A stretch of DNA of 64,000 nt from Astropecten irregularis (GCA_963971285.1 OZ020258.1:11676614-11740613); one strand, 5' to 3'. Counted from the stretch's first letter, positions 22,869 to 35,035 are shown. A program made the numbers and translations. Notes: generated by a model not told the origin, from the sequence alone.

Positions 22869-23886
22869 ATGGCAAATTACAGTTGCGTGGATCATACCAT
22901 CAGCAAGGGCTTCTACAAGTTCGGGAAGCTGGTCTCGAGACATCCCATCGTCTTTCTCATCAGCCCCTGCATCATCATGGTTCTTCTCTCCGTGGGACTG
23001 AGCCAGTTCCACCTCAACGTGGACGTGGAATATCTCTTCACTCCGAAGGACTGCCCGGCCCGCAGTGACGGAGAGTACGTACGGGAACACTTTTTGATCG
23101 GAACGGAGGGCGGGGACTTCCTTCCCAATCGGGAGCTGGAGTTGTTCATCCGGAGGGGGCGTGTTATTGTCACGGCGAAGGACGGCGGGTCGGTGCTTCG
23201 CAAGGAACTCGTCAGAGACGTCCTGACACTCGACGAACGAGTGAGGGCCTTCACCCTGGAGTTCAATCACACCGTCGTCGGGTACGAGGATGTCTGCCAG
23301 AGGTGGATGGGACGCTGCGTAGATAACCAGATTCTCATGTTCTACCGCGATCGGGCGGACGAGTTTGAGAACCTAACGCTGACGTATCCCCGATCAGATC
23401 TCCTCCTGATGTTCGGTCAGAAGCTTCCCCTGTTTGTGGGTCCCAACCTCGGGGGTGTTCGGCTCGAGGCAGACACTGAGAAGGTGGAGCACGTCCATGC
23501 CATTCGACTGTTCTACACCCTGGGGCTAGGGCCGGACGAAGACGATCTGGCAGCCGAATGGGAGCACCAGTTCCTGAAGGTGGTCAACGACTTCCAGAAT
23601 GAGACGGCCGGACTGTACCTGACCAGCAGCACTTCGGCCACACTATCGGAGGAGGTGAACGAGGCTTCCATCCGGGCCCTGCCCCGGTTCGGGGCCACAT
23701 TCTTTATGCTGGTGCTCTTTGCAGTCTGCTCCTGCATCATGAGGGACTGGGTGCTGAGCAAGCCCTGGCTGGGTCTCATCGGAGTCATCTCTGCCATCTT
23801 CAGCATCCTGTCGGCCATCGGCATGCTGAGCCTGATCGGAGTGGATTACAACGAAGTCATATCCCTCATGCCATTCCTCATCTTAG
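22869..23886 (+). CDS. PTCHD3-like coding exon 1
   Basis: Encodes residues 1-339 plus the first base of codon 340. It holds TM1, the first extracellular loop and TM2-TM3, and breaks inside TM4 just before the GVGVD motif. The donor is CTTAG|GTGAGT. GC content is much higher than in the flanking DNA. A strong acceptor (pyrimidine tract then CTGCAG) at 22510-22511 suggests that this exon begins at 22512 with about 357 bp of 5' UTR. Confidence 0.88.
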
Positions 23887-26800
23887 GTGAGTATTAATAT
23901 CCATTGATCTACAGAAAGCCTTCAATTTGGTTCTAAATGGGGCATGGCCACTTTTCCATTGCAAGGGGCACTTCCATTGGAAAATCATAATGTCTATCAG
24001 GGCTCTCCCTTAACTTTTTTTTTCAGTCGCCAGCCGGACTACCCAGCCAGAGTTTTGGGTAGTCCGCCAGTTTTTTAACTCGCCCGCATATGTTTTATGC
24101 TATTTTTTTCATCAAACTTAAAATTGATAAAAAGACATTGTTATTTGCAATTTCGGCAAACAAGTGTTACTGGTAACTACGTTATACTTTAGAGTTCATT
24201 TCTAGTTGAATCATTCAACCAAATGTCAGTATTTGTTTAAATTGATAAAAATGTACGCTAATTGCAAATATATTACACAATCACAACTAAAGTTGGAAGT
24301 CAACACTTATATATAAACAAACGTGCACATCAGCTTCAGTTTTGCGCTAGCAAATGTTTTCTTGCACTTGAACAAAAAATTATTTAAAACAATTAATTAT
24401 ATGTTTATTTTGGTTTAATTAATACAAATCAGTTTATTGGAAATATTAGAAGATTACTTGTAAAACGAGTATAACATTGCCGGGTATAATACCTGCAATT
24501 TAATATTATAAGAAATCAAGAACCCGGAAGTATGCTGCGTAATGGCTGTTGATGAGTACCGTACCGGGGCGCCACGCCAGGTGTGGCGTGCTTAAAAGTT
24601 ACAACTGAATTGACCAGACCCTTCCAGAACACCCCGACTTTTAGCTGATTTCCGCTATTTTTAAGGGTGCCAAATTTTATTTTGCGCTATTTCTACCGAC
24701 ATGACAGACCAAGCAAATCTTAGCGCGATCTTTTTTCCCTCAATGTCATGAACACCGACATGAAACACGATGTATGCATTGTCACGATTGTTATTTGTAT
24801 CGTTGCGAGATCCCCGTACAATTACAAATATTCTGACCGTACCGTAAAGCGCATTTTCGTGATCAGCTACATCTTACTTGAATTTCAGTCGGTAATTTTG
24901 TCCAAGAAGAAACACACTTTTCACGTACATGTGCTTGATCTGAAAACAAACGTCGTGAGAAAAATTCCTAGGGCGCCGAATGCATAGAGAAGACGTAAAC
25001 ACGATGCATCGTGCAGTCAGCATGGTCATAATCTCGAATATTCTACGACTGGTATCCGACCCACACGGCCACACGTAAAAGCTACGATATCAAAACAACG
25101 TGCACCAGTCTCAACCACGTGTGGGCAGAGACTACATACACACACCGTACGTACTGTGTGTGTGCACTGTGCAGGCTCGATCGGTTCCGAAGATCTGCCG
25201 TACGGGGTAGGATTTTTGGACGGTACGGAACATGTATATCGCGGCCGGGCAGCGTAAGTTTTCTTTTTGGCGGCGTATTTTTTTAGTCAATGTTTAAAAA
25301 ATAAGCGGCCGGGCATAGGAATATTTTGTTTTCTACACTTTATTTCAACAAAATTTGAGTCGCCCGCCGGACTACCGAGAGAAGGGTTTTGACTCGCCCG
25401 CCGCTTTTTTGAGTCGCATTTGGCACCCGGGCGACCGCTAAGGTCGAGCCCTGTCTATGGAAATATTCGAAGGAGGCACCAAGGCCAAGAACCAGGCCAA
25501 CGAAGGCCATGACCTCTGGCCTCCGTTCAATTCAAGGCTTGCGATAGACCTAGCAGCAGCAGTTGGCTATCCAAATCTCTTGCCTGTGTAGTAATGCATG
25601 ATAATATGTATACTGTAGTCCTAACTTTTTATTTCTGACCCAAATTCAAACAGTACACCATGCCCAAGTGTGTAAACGCCTGCAATCGTGGACCCCCTAT
25701 TGATCCTTTTTTGTTTGGACTTGAACTTTTCGGCAGCAGCTCCATTGGTTTTGTACATGCTTTCTAAATGTAGGACTTTTCCCAATTGTGGACCATATTG
25801 TCTCTATTATGTTATTAGTCCACGGTTTTAATGCTACTTCAAACTTACACACGTGCACACTTAGAATTTTACACGTTTTTACCTGGTAGGTAGAACGTCC
25901 TCACAAGCCCAAAATTGACGAGAATTCAGTCTTATTGAGCCAGAAAATTGAAATCCCAAGAAGTGCCATGCAAATGCAGTCAGACATGATTGAAAAAAGA
26001 GACATTTGAAGAAAATAAATGGCACAAGCCTTTTTAAGTGCCTTGTCTGCGATTCTGATCACAATGTGTGATATGCTTCTCAAAGGTCAAATCTGAGTGC
26101 ATCTGTATATGATGGCACGCTCATGTATATTGCATTATTTTCACTGTGGCAGGTGTTGGCGTTGACAACATGTTCATCATGATAGCAGCATGGCGTCAGC
26201 TGAGCCTGTACCTGTCCGTGGAGGAGCGCATGGGGCGCACCTACTCGGAGGCCGGCGTGTCCATCACCATCACCAACCTGACCACGGTCCTGGCCTTCAT
26301 CATCGGCACCAGCTCCTCCCTGCCTGGCGTCAGCTCCTTCTGCATCTATGCCGGCGTGGCCATGTTCTTCGTCTACTTCTACCAGATCACGTTCTTCGGG
26401 GCCGCCATGTCCTTGATCGGCCAGCGGGAGGCCAATAACCTGCACTGCTACACGTGCAAGAAGGTACGTAGGTCATCGGGAACGAAGCATGCCCCCAGAA
26501 TGTACATAATATCAATATGCATATTCCGACAACATTTACTGCCGATATTTGTGACTAGTTTATATCGCACCCTCTCTCCGAACTTATTTTCAATACTGCT
26601 GTGCTATCAATTTGATCAACTACATGTATATGCCTGACGTTCTTCTGATGTTAACCTTGTTGCCCTCCTTAAAATGTTCCCATTCCTGAAAGTAGCAAAC
26701 GTCTTTCAGAGTGGGATTATAATTCTTGCCCTGCTGCCACAGCCTGATACAGTTAATATTCATTTTGTTCACACAGCGCATGGCTATGACCCTGAATTTA

Positions 26801-28523
26801 AATGTCAGCCTTAGCTCCTGCTTTTGCTTTTGGCTTTGGCTCCATTTTGTACATATCTACATTTACATTTTTATGTATGAGTGACAGAGAGGCCGCTGGC
26901 TACGGCTTGCTAGTAGATATTCTGGTTTCAAGAAAAGGGAGTTTCAGCTTGCAGAAATCACAACATGCCTATAGTTTCAGGTTTTGGATGACAGAGAAAG
27001 ATCCCAGCAGGGCTGAAGCCAGGATGTTTGATAAAGAGAGCCCTCCTGTGATTATTGTGTCTCTACCATCAAGCCCAACCTAAAATTTGATTTGCACTTT
27101 TTGTCTGTGTCAGGTTCTCCCTCGGGAGGAGTCGCCCAACAAGTTTTATCTGCTCTTCTGCTCTGGCGGAATCTCCAGGACCAAGCACAAAGGCTACACC
27201 ATCGATCTGGAGCACCGCATCATGAAGTTCTTCCGGCTGTACTACGGGCCGTTCATCATCAGGCCCTGGGTCAAGGGTATAGTGCTCGTGTCCTACGTCC
27301 TATACATCGCCGGCGCTATTTACGGCTGCACGCAGATCAAAGAGGGCCTGGCCCTGAAAAATCTTGCCATCGACGACTCGCCCACATTTCAGTTCTACGA
27401 TCTGGAGGATGTGTACTTCCGAGAGGTGGGGCCGGCCGTGAGTGTGGTGTTCCGGGATGAGGTGGAGTACTGGGACAGCGAGGTCCAGGAGAAGATTGAG
27501 AATGTGACACAGAGGTTTGAGGCCGGGGAGAAAATGTACGGGGAGGAGTTGACGCAGTCCTGGATGCGGGATTTCGTCAAGTACTGGGAGGCCTTCCAAC
27601 TCTACAGGCCTGGCGTGGTCCAGCCGGGGAAAGAGGGATTCATGACCTTGCTCCTGGATCATTTCTTGAAAGACCCCCGCTACCTGATGTATCAGCTGGA
27701 CATTGAGTTTGACCGGGACAACGCCACTGGGGAAATCGCTATCAGGACCTCGCGTTTCATCGTGCAGACCAAAGACTTGCTGACTCTTGAAGACGAGCGC
27801 AAGACCATGCTGGAGACCAGGCAGATCGCGGAGGAGAGCCCATTTGATATGACTGTCTACCATCCGGCCTTTGTGTTGTACGAGAGCTACGTGGGCATCA
27901 TCCCGAACCTGCTTCAGACGCTTGGAATAGCGCTGACCTGCATGTTCATTGTGGCCATCGTCATGATCCCGCATCCTGTCTGCGCCGTGTGGGTGACCCT
28001 GTGTGTCATCTCCATCGACGTGGCCGTGCTGGGCTACATGGCTCTCTGGGACGTCAACGTTGATCCCATCTCAATGGTAAACATCATCCTCTGCATCGGC
28101 TTCAGCGTGGACTTCTCGGCGCACATCACCTACGCTTTTGTAGTAGCCCCCAAAGAGGATTCAAACAATCGGGCGGTGTACGCCCTGCATGCTTTAGGCA
28201 TGGCCATCCTACAAGGCGCCCTTTCGTCGATCATTGCGATATCGGCCTTATCCACGGCGCCCGTCTACATCTTCAGAACTTTCTTTAAGACTCTCTTTCT
28301 TGTCATGGTGTTTGGAGCCTTGCACGGACTCCTCTTCCTCCCCGTGATCCTAACATTCATGGGCCGGTGTATGCCCCACAAAATGCCGGACAAGAAGGAC
28401 ATCAAGGATGTCCCCGTAGAGCCCAAACAACAGACAGCGACGCTGTTGAACACCCTTCCGCTCAGGACCACTCCCGGTGAGCACGAAAAAATTGTGGTTG
28501 ATGTTCGTATCACAACAGTATAA
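22869..28523 (+). CDS. Patched-domain-containing protein (PTCHD3-like), three coding exons, 912 aa
   Basis: The three coding exons are 22869-23886, 26153-26463 and 27114-28523, and their phases (1, then 0) join without a gap. The start is an ATG with A at -3 and G at +4, and an in-frame TGA lies 66 bp upstream. The protein looks like a complete 12-pass RND/Patched-type protein. TM1 is about residues 25-44, followed by a large extracellular loop (45-272) with several N-glycosylation sequons. A sterol-sensing-like block spans about 274-440, with GVGVD at the TM4 position. A second half-repeat starts with TM7 (about 496-514) and has GFSVD at 772-776. The two GxxxD motifs match the charged residues linked to cation-driven transport in Patched and RND proteins. 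Mammalian PTCHD3 is male-germ-cell enriched, but its substrate is unknown. The family call is firm. PTCHD3 versus another PTCHD or ptr paralogue is less certain. Confidence 0.88.
23915..25541 (+). mobile_element. Older MITE (family F) split by the hAT-like insertion
   Basis: The two halves, 23915-23997 and 25454-25541, join to the same 170-bp sequence seen intact at 1396, 21555 and 43192. The outer termini are short CAAGCCTxGAATTT-type inverted repeats. It lies wholly in intron 1 of the PTCHD3-like gene. Confidence 0.8.
23998..25453. mobile_element. hAT-like non-autonomous DNA transposon (5-bp TSD) in PTCHD3-like intron 1
   Basis: Ends are CAGGGCTCTCCCTTA and the reverse of CAGGGCTCGACCTTA. 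The subterminal inverted repeats, built on GTCGCCxGCCGGACTACC and ACTCGCCCGC, are longer and imperfect. TCTAT flanks both sides (23993-23997 and 25454-25458), a 5-bp target duplication as in the hAT5 group. 1456 bp with no transposase frame. It is inserted inside a shorter MITE. Confidence 0.75.
26153..26463 (+). CDS. PTCHD3-like coding exon 2
   Basis: 311 bp, residues 340-443, entered in phase 1 after CTGTGGCAG and left in phase 0 at AAGAAG|GTACGT. It completes the TM4 GVGVD motif followed by NMFIMIAAW, then TM5 and TM6 and a cytosolic CYTCKK segment. These are typical of the sterol-sensing half of Patched-related proteins. Confidence 0.88.
27114..28523 (+). CDS. PTCHD3-like coding exon 3 (terminal)
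   Basis: 1410 bp, residues 444-912, entered in phase 0 after TGTGTCAG and ending in TAA. It encodes the cytosolic linker, TM7, the second large extracellular loop (about 515-700), and TM8-TM12 with GFSVD in the TM10 position. The cytosolic tail is polar and contains lysine clusters. A single long terminal exon for the second half-repeat is notable. No AATAAA lies close downstream, so the 3' end is not placed. Confidence 0.88.
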   Translation, partial: VLPREESPNKFYLLFCSGGISRTKHKGYTIDLEHRIMKFFRLYYGPFIIRPWVKGIVLVSYVLYIAGAIYGCTQIKEGLALKNLAIDDSPTFQFYDLEDVYFREVGPAVSVVFRDEVEYWDSEVQEKIENVTQRFEAGEKMYGEELTQSWMRDFVKYWEAFQLYRPGVVQPGKEGFMTLLLDHFLKDPRYLMYQLDIEFDRDNATGEIAIRTSRFIVQTKDLLTLEDERKTMLETRQIAEESPFDMTVYHPAFVLYESYVGIIPNLLQTLGIALTCMFIVAIVMIPHPVCAVWVTLCVISIDVAVLGYMALWDVNVDPISMVNIILCIGFSVDFSAHITYAFVVAPKEDSNNRAVYALHALGMAILQGALSSIIAISALSTAPVYIFRTFFKTLFLVMVFGALHGLLFLPVILTFMGRCMPHKMPDKKDIKDVPVEPKQQTATLLNTLPLRTTPGEHEKIVVDVRITTV

Positions 28524-29664
28524 CAGAGGATGCCTTCCCCCCACCCCCTCCCCATGTGCCCCTCCCCCCTTACCCCCTTTTGTAAATTGTGCATTATTTT
28601 GTGTAAAGCTTTTTTAAAAGAAAAAAACATCAAAAATCATGTTTATGTTATAACATTTATTGAACACAAGCATGGTATATAAATCATTGCGTATGTTTTA
28701 TACGTGTACACATGCATGGAATTTGGTTTGTTCCAGTTTGTAGGCTGGTGCTACATGTATTGGTATAAAATTTTGATTGAAACATATGCCGCATGTGACA
28801 TGTATGTGTGTGAGTTTGCTAGTATTTAATACTTAATGCCATCTGAAAATTGAAATTTTGTTTGGTGACTTTTTTTTTTTTTTTTTTTTTTTCCTTTCCT
28901 TTTTTCGGGTTGCATATGCAGTGGCCATTTGCAGTTTTCAAAATCTTTTTTTTTTTTTTTTTTTTTTTTTCACCCAGAAATTTTGTGAAATGTTTCTCAC
29001 ATATCAGAATTTCTGCTTGCCATTTTTTGGTGGTACCATGAAGCCATTTTTTTAATTTAATTTAATTTACATGTAATTTTGTTTTAATTTGAATGAAAGT
29101 GCATGAAAATAACCCATGGGTGATTGGTTATTTGATGGTTTTGAGTTATTTTTTGGAATGATTTTCTTTTGTCTGTTTCAAAAAAGAATTCAGACTTTCT
29201 GCATGAAAAAAATTGCTCTGTTTTATTTCAGCTCACAGTGTGGTGTATTTTTTGTTTATTCGTTGTTGGTTTGTTTTTTCGGTGAAGGGGCTCTCTTATG
29301 TGTGATCTGTGCAAAGTCAACAGTAATATTATATTTTTTATCATGTACAGTATTGTCAGCATTGATGCATGACCAAAATATTATAATTCAGTTTAAATGT
29401 TTAAAAACTTCCAACCCAAAATTGTATGAAATAATCATTATACTTTCTTTCTTTCTTTCCTTTTTTTTTCTATTCCTGCTTCCTAAAGCTGCCCAACCCG
29501 TGATCGCTTAGGAAATGTTGCCAGGATTTAGTTTATTATTTTTCCTTGTTGGTTTTTTTTGTGTTAATAGTTAGTATTTTCTGTTAGGGGGAAAAAAGTT
29601 CCTATTTATGAAAGAAAATGTTTTCATATCTTTGCAAGGCTTGAACTTTCTGAAGGAAAAGCTG
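28524..29664 (+). other. 3' region of the PTCHD3-like gene, poly(T) tracts
   Basis: Likely 3' UTR followed by intergenic DNA. Two T runs of more than 20 bases (about 28869-28892 and 28947-28970) and CT-rich patches. No further gene or clear poly(A) signal was identified. Confidence 0.5.
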
Positions 29665-30090
29665 TTGCCAGGCTGCCCCTGGTCATTTTGCCTGGGTGCC
29701 CATTGTCATTGCCAGGCTGCTTTTGGTCAATTTTCCTGGGTGCCCCTGGTCATTTTGCCTGGGTGCCCAATTGCCAGGCTGCTTTTGGTCATTTTGCCTG
29801 GGTGCCCCTGGACATTTTGCCAGGCTGCCCCTGGACATTTTGCCTGGGTGCCCATTGTCATTGCCAGGCTGCTTTTGGTCATTTTGCCTGGGTGCCCCTG
29901 GACATTTTGCCTGGGTGCCCCTGGACATTTTGCCTGGGTGCCCCTGGACATTCTGCCTGGCTGCCCCTGGTCATTTTGCCAGGCTGCCCCTGGTAATTTT
30001 GCCTGAGTGGCCCTGGTCATTCTGCCTGGCTGCCCCTGGTCATTTTAACTAGGTGCCCTTGGACATTTTGCCAGGGGCAGCCCTGGTCCT
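29665..30090 (+). repeat. 24-bp minisatellite (CTGGGTGCCCCTGGACATTT core)
   Basis: About 17 units alternating CTGGGTGCCCC and CAGGCTGCCCC types with TGGTCATTTTGC or TGGACATTTTGC. Because the unit is a multiple of three, overlapping frames of 80-130 codons are open on both strands. Its core is shared with the 21-bp array at 56.7 kb. Confidence 0.88.
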
Positions 30091-31198
30091 TGCCTTTGTC
30101 CTTATGACCACTATCTTGTTCATTCAATAATCAAGTTTTGCCTTCTCTCATAGAGGTGACCTCAACCAAAATATACCAAAAGTTTCCCCTCTTCGGATCC
30201 ATGTTCAAGCCCAGTGCAAGGCTATGGAATTAGCTTAGTCAAGTTCTCTAGGACAACTCCAGTATAACCAAGGGAATTAAGCCTCAGGAAGGAAATGTAC
30301 ATGTACGTAGTTGCCCATCATTGGCATATCAATTCTGGCCCATAGTTTATATTACTATTACATTTCGATTAGTATCTCTTAAAATCAACAAAATACAACA
30401 TGGAGTAATCTGTATAATGTAATGTAATAGAGTTTTAGTTTTTACCTCAGTCTAGTATAGCATTCTCTATTAAACGTCACACCTTGTGTACCAAGCATGT
30501 GTGGACAACCAACCGATGGCCCCAAAAAAGAACACTCTTGGCCAGTCTTAGGCGATTTCAGGGGATTCTTTTCCAATAAATTCAGAAATCTCTCATTTTT
30601 TGTCTCTGGATGGCATTTCAATGTACCAAGGTTGTTGCTTGTGAATAGCTGTTGAGCAATTTGAGAAACAAAAGAGGAATACAAATTAATCAACTCGATC
30701 GTTATTTGACGGCGGCACATTGCACTTTGTAGCAGCCTGTAATTTGCACAACCAGCTGTTTGTGCTAGAGTTAATCAAGAGTGACACTACTTATGAATAT
30801 GCAAATTTATTCTAATTTTTTAATCAGCAGTTCCCTTAGCAACAGCATTGAACCCCTGAACATCTGCTATTATTATAGGGATTTTGACACCTCAGTATTG
30901 ACGTAAAAAAAAGTTTCGGGAAGTACATTTAGGCAGCTGCATATTATAGATTAAAAGAGTCAATTTTACTTATTTAAATGCCTTATTACATGTACATGTC
31001 GGCACAAATGTATAAATTATTATGAATTTTCAGTGAAGATTTATAAGATTATATAAACTTATTGTATATTTCAGTGGAACACGTTCATAGTCATTTGGCC
31101 TAATGGCCAGAAGAAGTAAATACGTGAAGTGCGTTGTGCTAATTTTCCAGTCATAAAAAGGCATTTCCATAGGAACAGTATATTATTATTGTTATCAC
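30091..31198. other. Non-coding stretch
   Basis: AT-rich intergenic DNA. No feature recognised apart from scattered TACATGTA words. Confidence 0.4.
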
Positions 31199-32422
31199 GC
31201 GCGGATCCAGGGGTGGGCCGCGGGGGCACGTGCCCCCCGGTCAAATTTGACGGGGAAAAAATTGTGCCCTGGTAAAATTTGACGCAATAAAAAATAAAAG
31301 GAGAAAGAAGGGAGAAGGAGCAGAAAATCATCATTCTTCAGTTCATTCTGTCGGCCACACAAAGAAAAACTGACAACAGGCAAATGTCTCGGCTCGCCTT
31401 TTTGCCAGTGCGTACGGTAACAAAAACTCCTTTTCACTGTACACAACTGACAATACTTATATTTCCTTCCTCTAGTCCATGGTAACGCGCTACTCCACTA
31501 AATAAATGGACACTGTTCTTACTTTTGAAAGGAAGTCCGAGACTTCGTTCTGTCTGGATTTCATTTAGATTTTCGTGGAAATTCCATGTTTATTGAAAAG
31601 CAATTCATTTGAATTATTAGAAATGAAACATTTTCAAAATGTCGACTACACAGCTTTGTACGGAAGCCCATTAGTGCCAGATGAATATATTTATTTGACA
31701 TCGGGTGTGAATATTATAAAGTTTCGCGGTTGCGTAAAAACATTTCTTTTCCTGGGGTGTGAATGTTTTTTTGTAGCGGCCGCCAGATAACTGGTACAAA
31801 ATAATTGGCTGTGTTTCTTCAAAACCGGTGCAACTCATGGCTTAATAATATATTTCATATTTCTTAATATTGTTCAAAGAAATTTTATGGCTGAATGATT
31901 ATTTCCTTTTGATCCTTCGTCAAACTGAAAACTGTATGAAAACAAATTTGCCATCCCAAAATATAAAAATCCTTTGTCTCTAAAATCCTAAATCGAAAAT
32001 GAAACGAAAAAATTCCATCCTATTTCCATGGCAAAAAGCTATCAAAAAGGGCCCGGAAATACTCTAGAATTCATCAGAGAACATCTAATATAAAAAAAAA
32101 ATTCGGGGCCCTTAAGCGGGCCCCGCACCCTACGCCGTGGCTTCGCAAGGTTTTTTTTAAACACCCCCTTGGAAAAATCCTGTGTACGCCACTGCTCTTC
32201 AGTATGACACGCATAATAAATATTATGTCATGACAGTTATTAATGCTTCAAAGGATATATCGTCAAACCTCGACCGATAGGATACCAATGCAATTTTGTG
32301 ACAATACATGTATAGGCCTACATTGGATCTTCGTCCATGTACCATGGAGGTATAGGAATAATTGACAATCAGATGTTTCACTTTGAGTGTGCCCCCCGTC
32401 TTGAAAAATCCTGGATCCGCGC
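31199..32422. mobile_element. Element family M, full copy (GCGCGGATCCAGG ends)
   Basis: 1224 bp bounded by GCGCGGATCCAGG and its exact inverse. The interior matches 48379-49548 closely. The left 160 bp (GCCGCGGGGGCACGTGCC region) is absent from the other copy. No transposase frame. Superfamily not assigned. Confidence 0.65.
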
Positions 32423-33652
32423 CTGGTTATTATCTTTATTGAATAGAAAAAGAGCACTCCATTGTGAAAATATTGTAGTAAACAACAAACATGGGATGAT
32501 TTCAAAACCTGGGCTCAAAAAAGGGCATTAGAATAGAGGCATTTCACTGTGGACATCTAAGTCGAAAATCTTTTTTTTAAATAGAAAATGGGTTTTAGAC
32601 TTCAATGGAAAAAATTTACTTCCTTTTTTTTTTTGGCGGGAAGATTTTTAAGCTACAGCTTTAGCCAAGATTTAAAAAATAGTCCAATGTTTTACTTATT
32701 AATTTGTTCTTCCTTTTACAATCCAAAGTCACTTTAAACCATTGCTACAGTTAGCCAATCATACTGCGGTCGTGCGGCTAGTGGCATCGATCTAAAAATA
32801 GTACAATTCACCTCTCAGAATCCGTTAACTTAATCAGAATATTTAAAAAAAAAAACACAGTTTGACACACATTTTGTTACATCCAGACGACTAAAGCAAG
32901 GAGTGCCCCATATATGAACTGCATTGTCTGCCGTATCGAAGATCAAAGTCCACTTAGGTAGATTATCTGTACAAAGGAGTCCTTGAAAGAAGACGAAAAA
33001 GAAAAAGCCAAACAAAAACTAGAGTTGAAAGTCCACAGGGAATCAGCTGTTTTGCAGTGATACCAGGGGTATTGCTTGCGGTTTACCAACAGATTTTGTC
33101 AGCAGATAAGAAAACAAACATACTGACCGTTAAACCTTATTATATTTTAATATGTCATCACTATTTATACGAGAATCTTTTTTTTTGGGGGGGGGGGGGG
33201 GGCTTCTTTGGGTTTTTGTTTTAAATCCAAAAAACATGTACTGTACATCCACATTGTGAGTTAGGGCATAATTAGTTTATGAATGGTTTTTATTGAGTAA
33301 ATCCCATCACTTTTTCCTCATAATTGTAAAAAAGAAATATGAAAATTTATATTTTTTAGTATTTTAACAAAGATATTTAAGTGAAAAACCACGGAAAGAG
33401 CGATGATTGTCCTATTTACATCATAGAAGTGTATGTAATTAGGATTTGTCATATTATTATTTCAAAATAATTTATTAAAATTAATCCGAAGAAGCGGTGA
33501 ATTATTTTATGAATCAATGCAAATATTTAATGATATTTTTCTTTTTTTATGTGTTCTGATTTGTTCTTAAAAATTTAAGTTATTTAAAAATTTAAGTTTT
33601 ATTAAATGAATTAAGATTTCTGTGAAAACAAGTCAGATATATATATGACCTG
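32423..33652. other. Non-coding stretch
   Basis: AT-rich intergenic DNA with a 16-G run. Nothing else recognised. Confidence 0.4.
33187..33202 (+). repeat. Run of 16 G
   Basis: Homopolymer following a T run. Could form a quadruplex or mark a sequencing length error. Confidence 0.9.
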
Positions 33653-33808
33653 TGGTCGATTTCACAAAGATTTGCGATTCATAGATTCATCTTTTAGATG
33701 CATTGTTCATGTTTCCATAGCAGCTAGTATTGTGACATCACGTGTTGCTTAGCAATTAAGATTGATACGCATGTTGCGATCTGTCTTAGCCTTTCGTGAA
33801 ATCGAGCT
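33653..33808. mobile_element. Harbinger-like MITE (family C relative)
   Basis: Ends TGGTCGATTTCACAAAG and its inverse CTTTCGTGAAATCGA, with CTG on the left. Directly followed by a family B copy at 33812. Confidence 0.55.
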
Positions 33809-33811
33809 CTT

Positions 33812-33918
33812 GGGTCAATTTCAAGGATAACCCATCGTGTCCTATATACGATGGGCTGCAATGCATCATATCTCCTACGTTTGATACAAAGTTACGATGA
33901 GTTTGGTGAAATCGACCC
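33812..33918. mobile_element. Harbinger-like MITE family B
   Basis: 107 bp, GGGTCAATTTCAAGG left, GTGAAATCGACCC right, CTG on the right flank. Shorter left half than other copies. Confidence 0.6.
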
Positions 33919-34713
33919 CTGAACCTGCAAAGCGAATCTTAAGGCCAAATAGTTAGTAATATGTGCACTTCATTTGCGTATCAGAAGGAAACATGACTTA
34001 ACGGAGCTGTTTCAGGATATTACTTAGATCTATTTCCTGACATAGATAGGACAACTTTTGGGTTTGACCATCGGAAATTCATACTGATTTGTGATGTGAA
34101 ACTACTTTGGTTTGTAATGGCCTGGTATGAAACTTATTTTGCCAACTCAGTTCGATGACATGGATATGGCATTTCAAAGTACATTGAAATTATTACGTAT
34201 GTTGATAGTGGTGGTTCTTAAGTCTTGAAGCCCATTTTGTGTTGAGTTAAAATTTTCTTGTAAATTCAAGAATATTTATGTTGTTTTGTTCTTTCAAACC
34301 AATATGATATGTAAGGCCTTTCAAACAAATTAATCAAGAAATAAAAATAAATAAATTAATAAATAAAATGATGGATTGCAAAACTTGCCAAGCTTAATGA
34401 CTAACGAAACAAAAATGGTGATCCAACCAATATACTGGGTGTTTGGATGTTTTCAGGGTATGGTGTGCATGAACTTATTATTTGAATGAAACAAAAATTA
34501 TACATTCATGACTATTCCAAAAGTTTCCATCCATTGTGTATATTTGGTTTGGTCAACTTTTACCATCTCAACCCGTTTTGGGGTTTTTGTTTCCCCATCA
34601 ATGTTGAAATTTGAAATCGAAACAATATCTTCAGCTCAGTTTTGAATTTGCTACATGTATGTAGACTGTCATGAGGTCATGTTGTACTAGGATATTGGTA
34701 TATAATGGTATAA

Positions 34714-35035
34714 TACATGATTGGTAAAGGTCACAGAACAGCACTAATACTTTGTCTGATCCAGCATGTACTTGAAATGATAAATCTGTGAAAATTTGAG
34801 CTCAATTGGACATCTGAGTCACGAGAAAATAGCGAAAACCCGACTCAGTTGTTCTTATAAAACATAAGGAATTGTTTGAGATCAAAACTGTCTGTGTTTT
34901 ACTCATTTCTGGATAAATACAGCATTTCAGGCGGAAAAATTTAAACGGCATGTCAATACCAGCATCATCTTCATACCCTTAAAGTTATACGTTAATCTGT
35001 GAACATTTCTGTTTGGGTATGTTACCAATCATGTA
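34714..35035. mobile_element. MITE family E' (14-bp TACATGATTGGTAA ends)
   Basis: 322 bp, TACATGATTGGTAA and its exact inverse at the right. The interior has AATTTGAGCTCAATTGGACA, and its right part shares GGATAAATACAGCATTTCAG with family D. Confidence 0.65.

Noticed and set aside
22836-23270. Minus-strand frame of 144 codons opposite PTCHD3-like exon 1
   Set aside because: Shadow of a GC-rich coding exon. The + strand frame has transmembrane segments and conserved motifs.
27300-27974. Minus-strand frame of 224 codons opposite PTCHD3-like exon 3
   Set aside because: Same reason: antisense shadow of a real coding exon with no independent features.
29608-30052. Overlapping open frames of 80-130 codons on both strands
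   Set aside because: They lie in a 24-bp minisatellite. A unit divisible by three keeps several frames open by chance.
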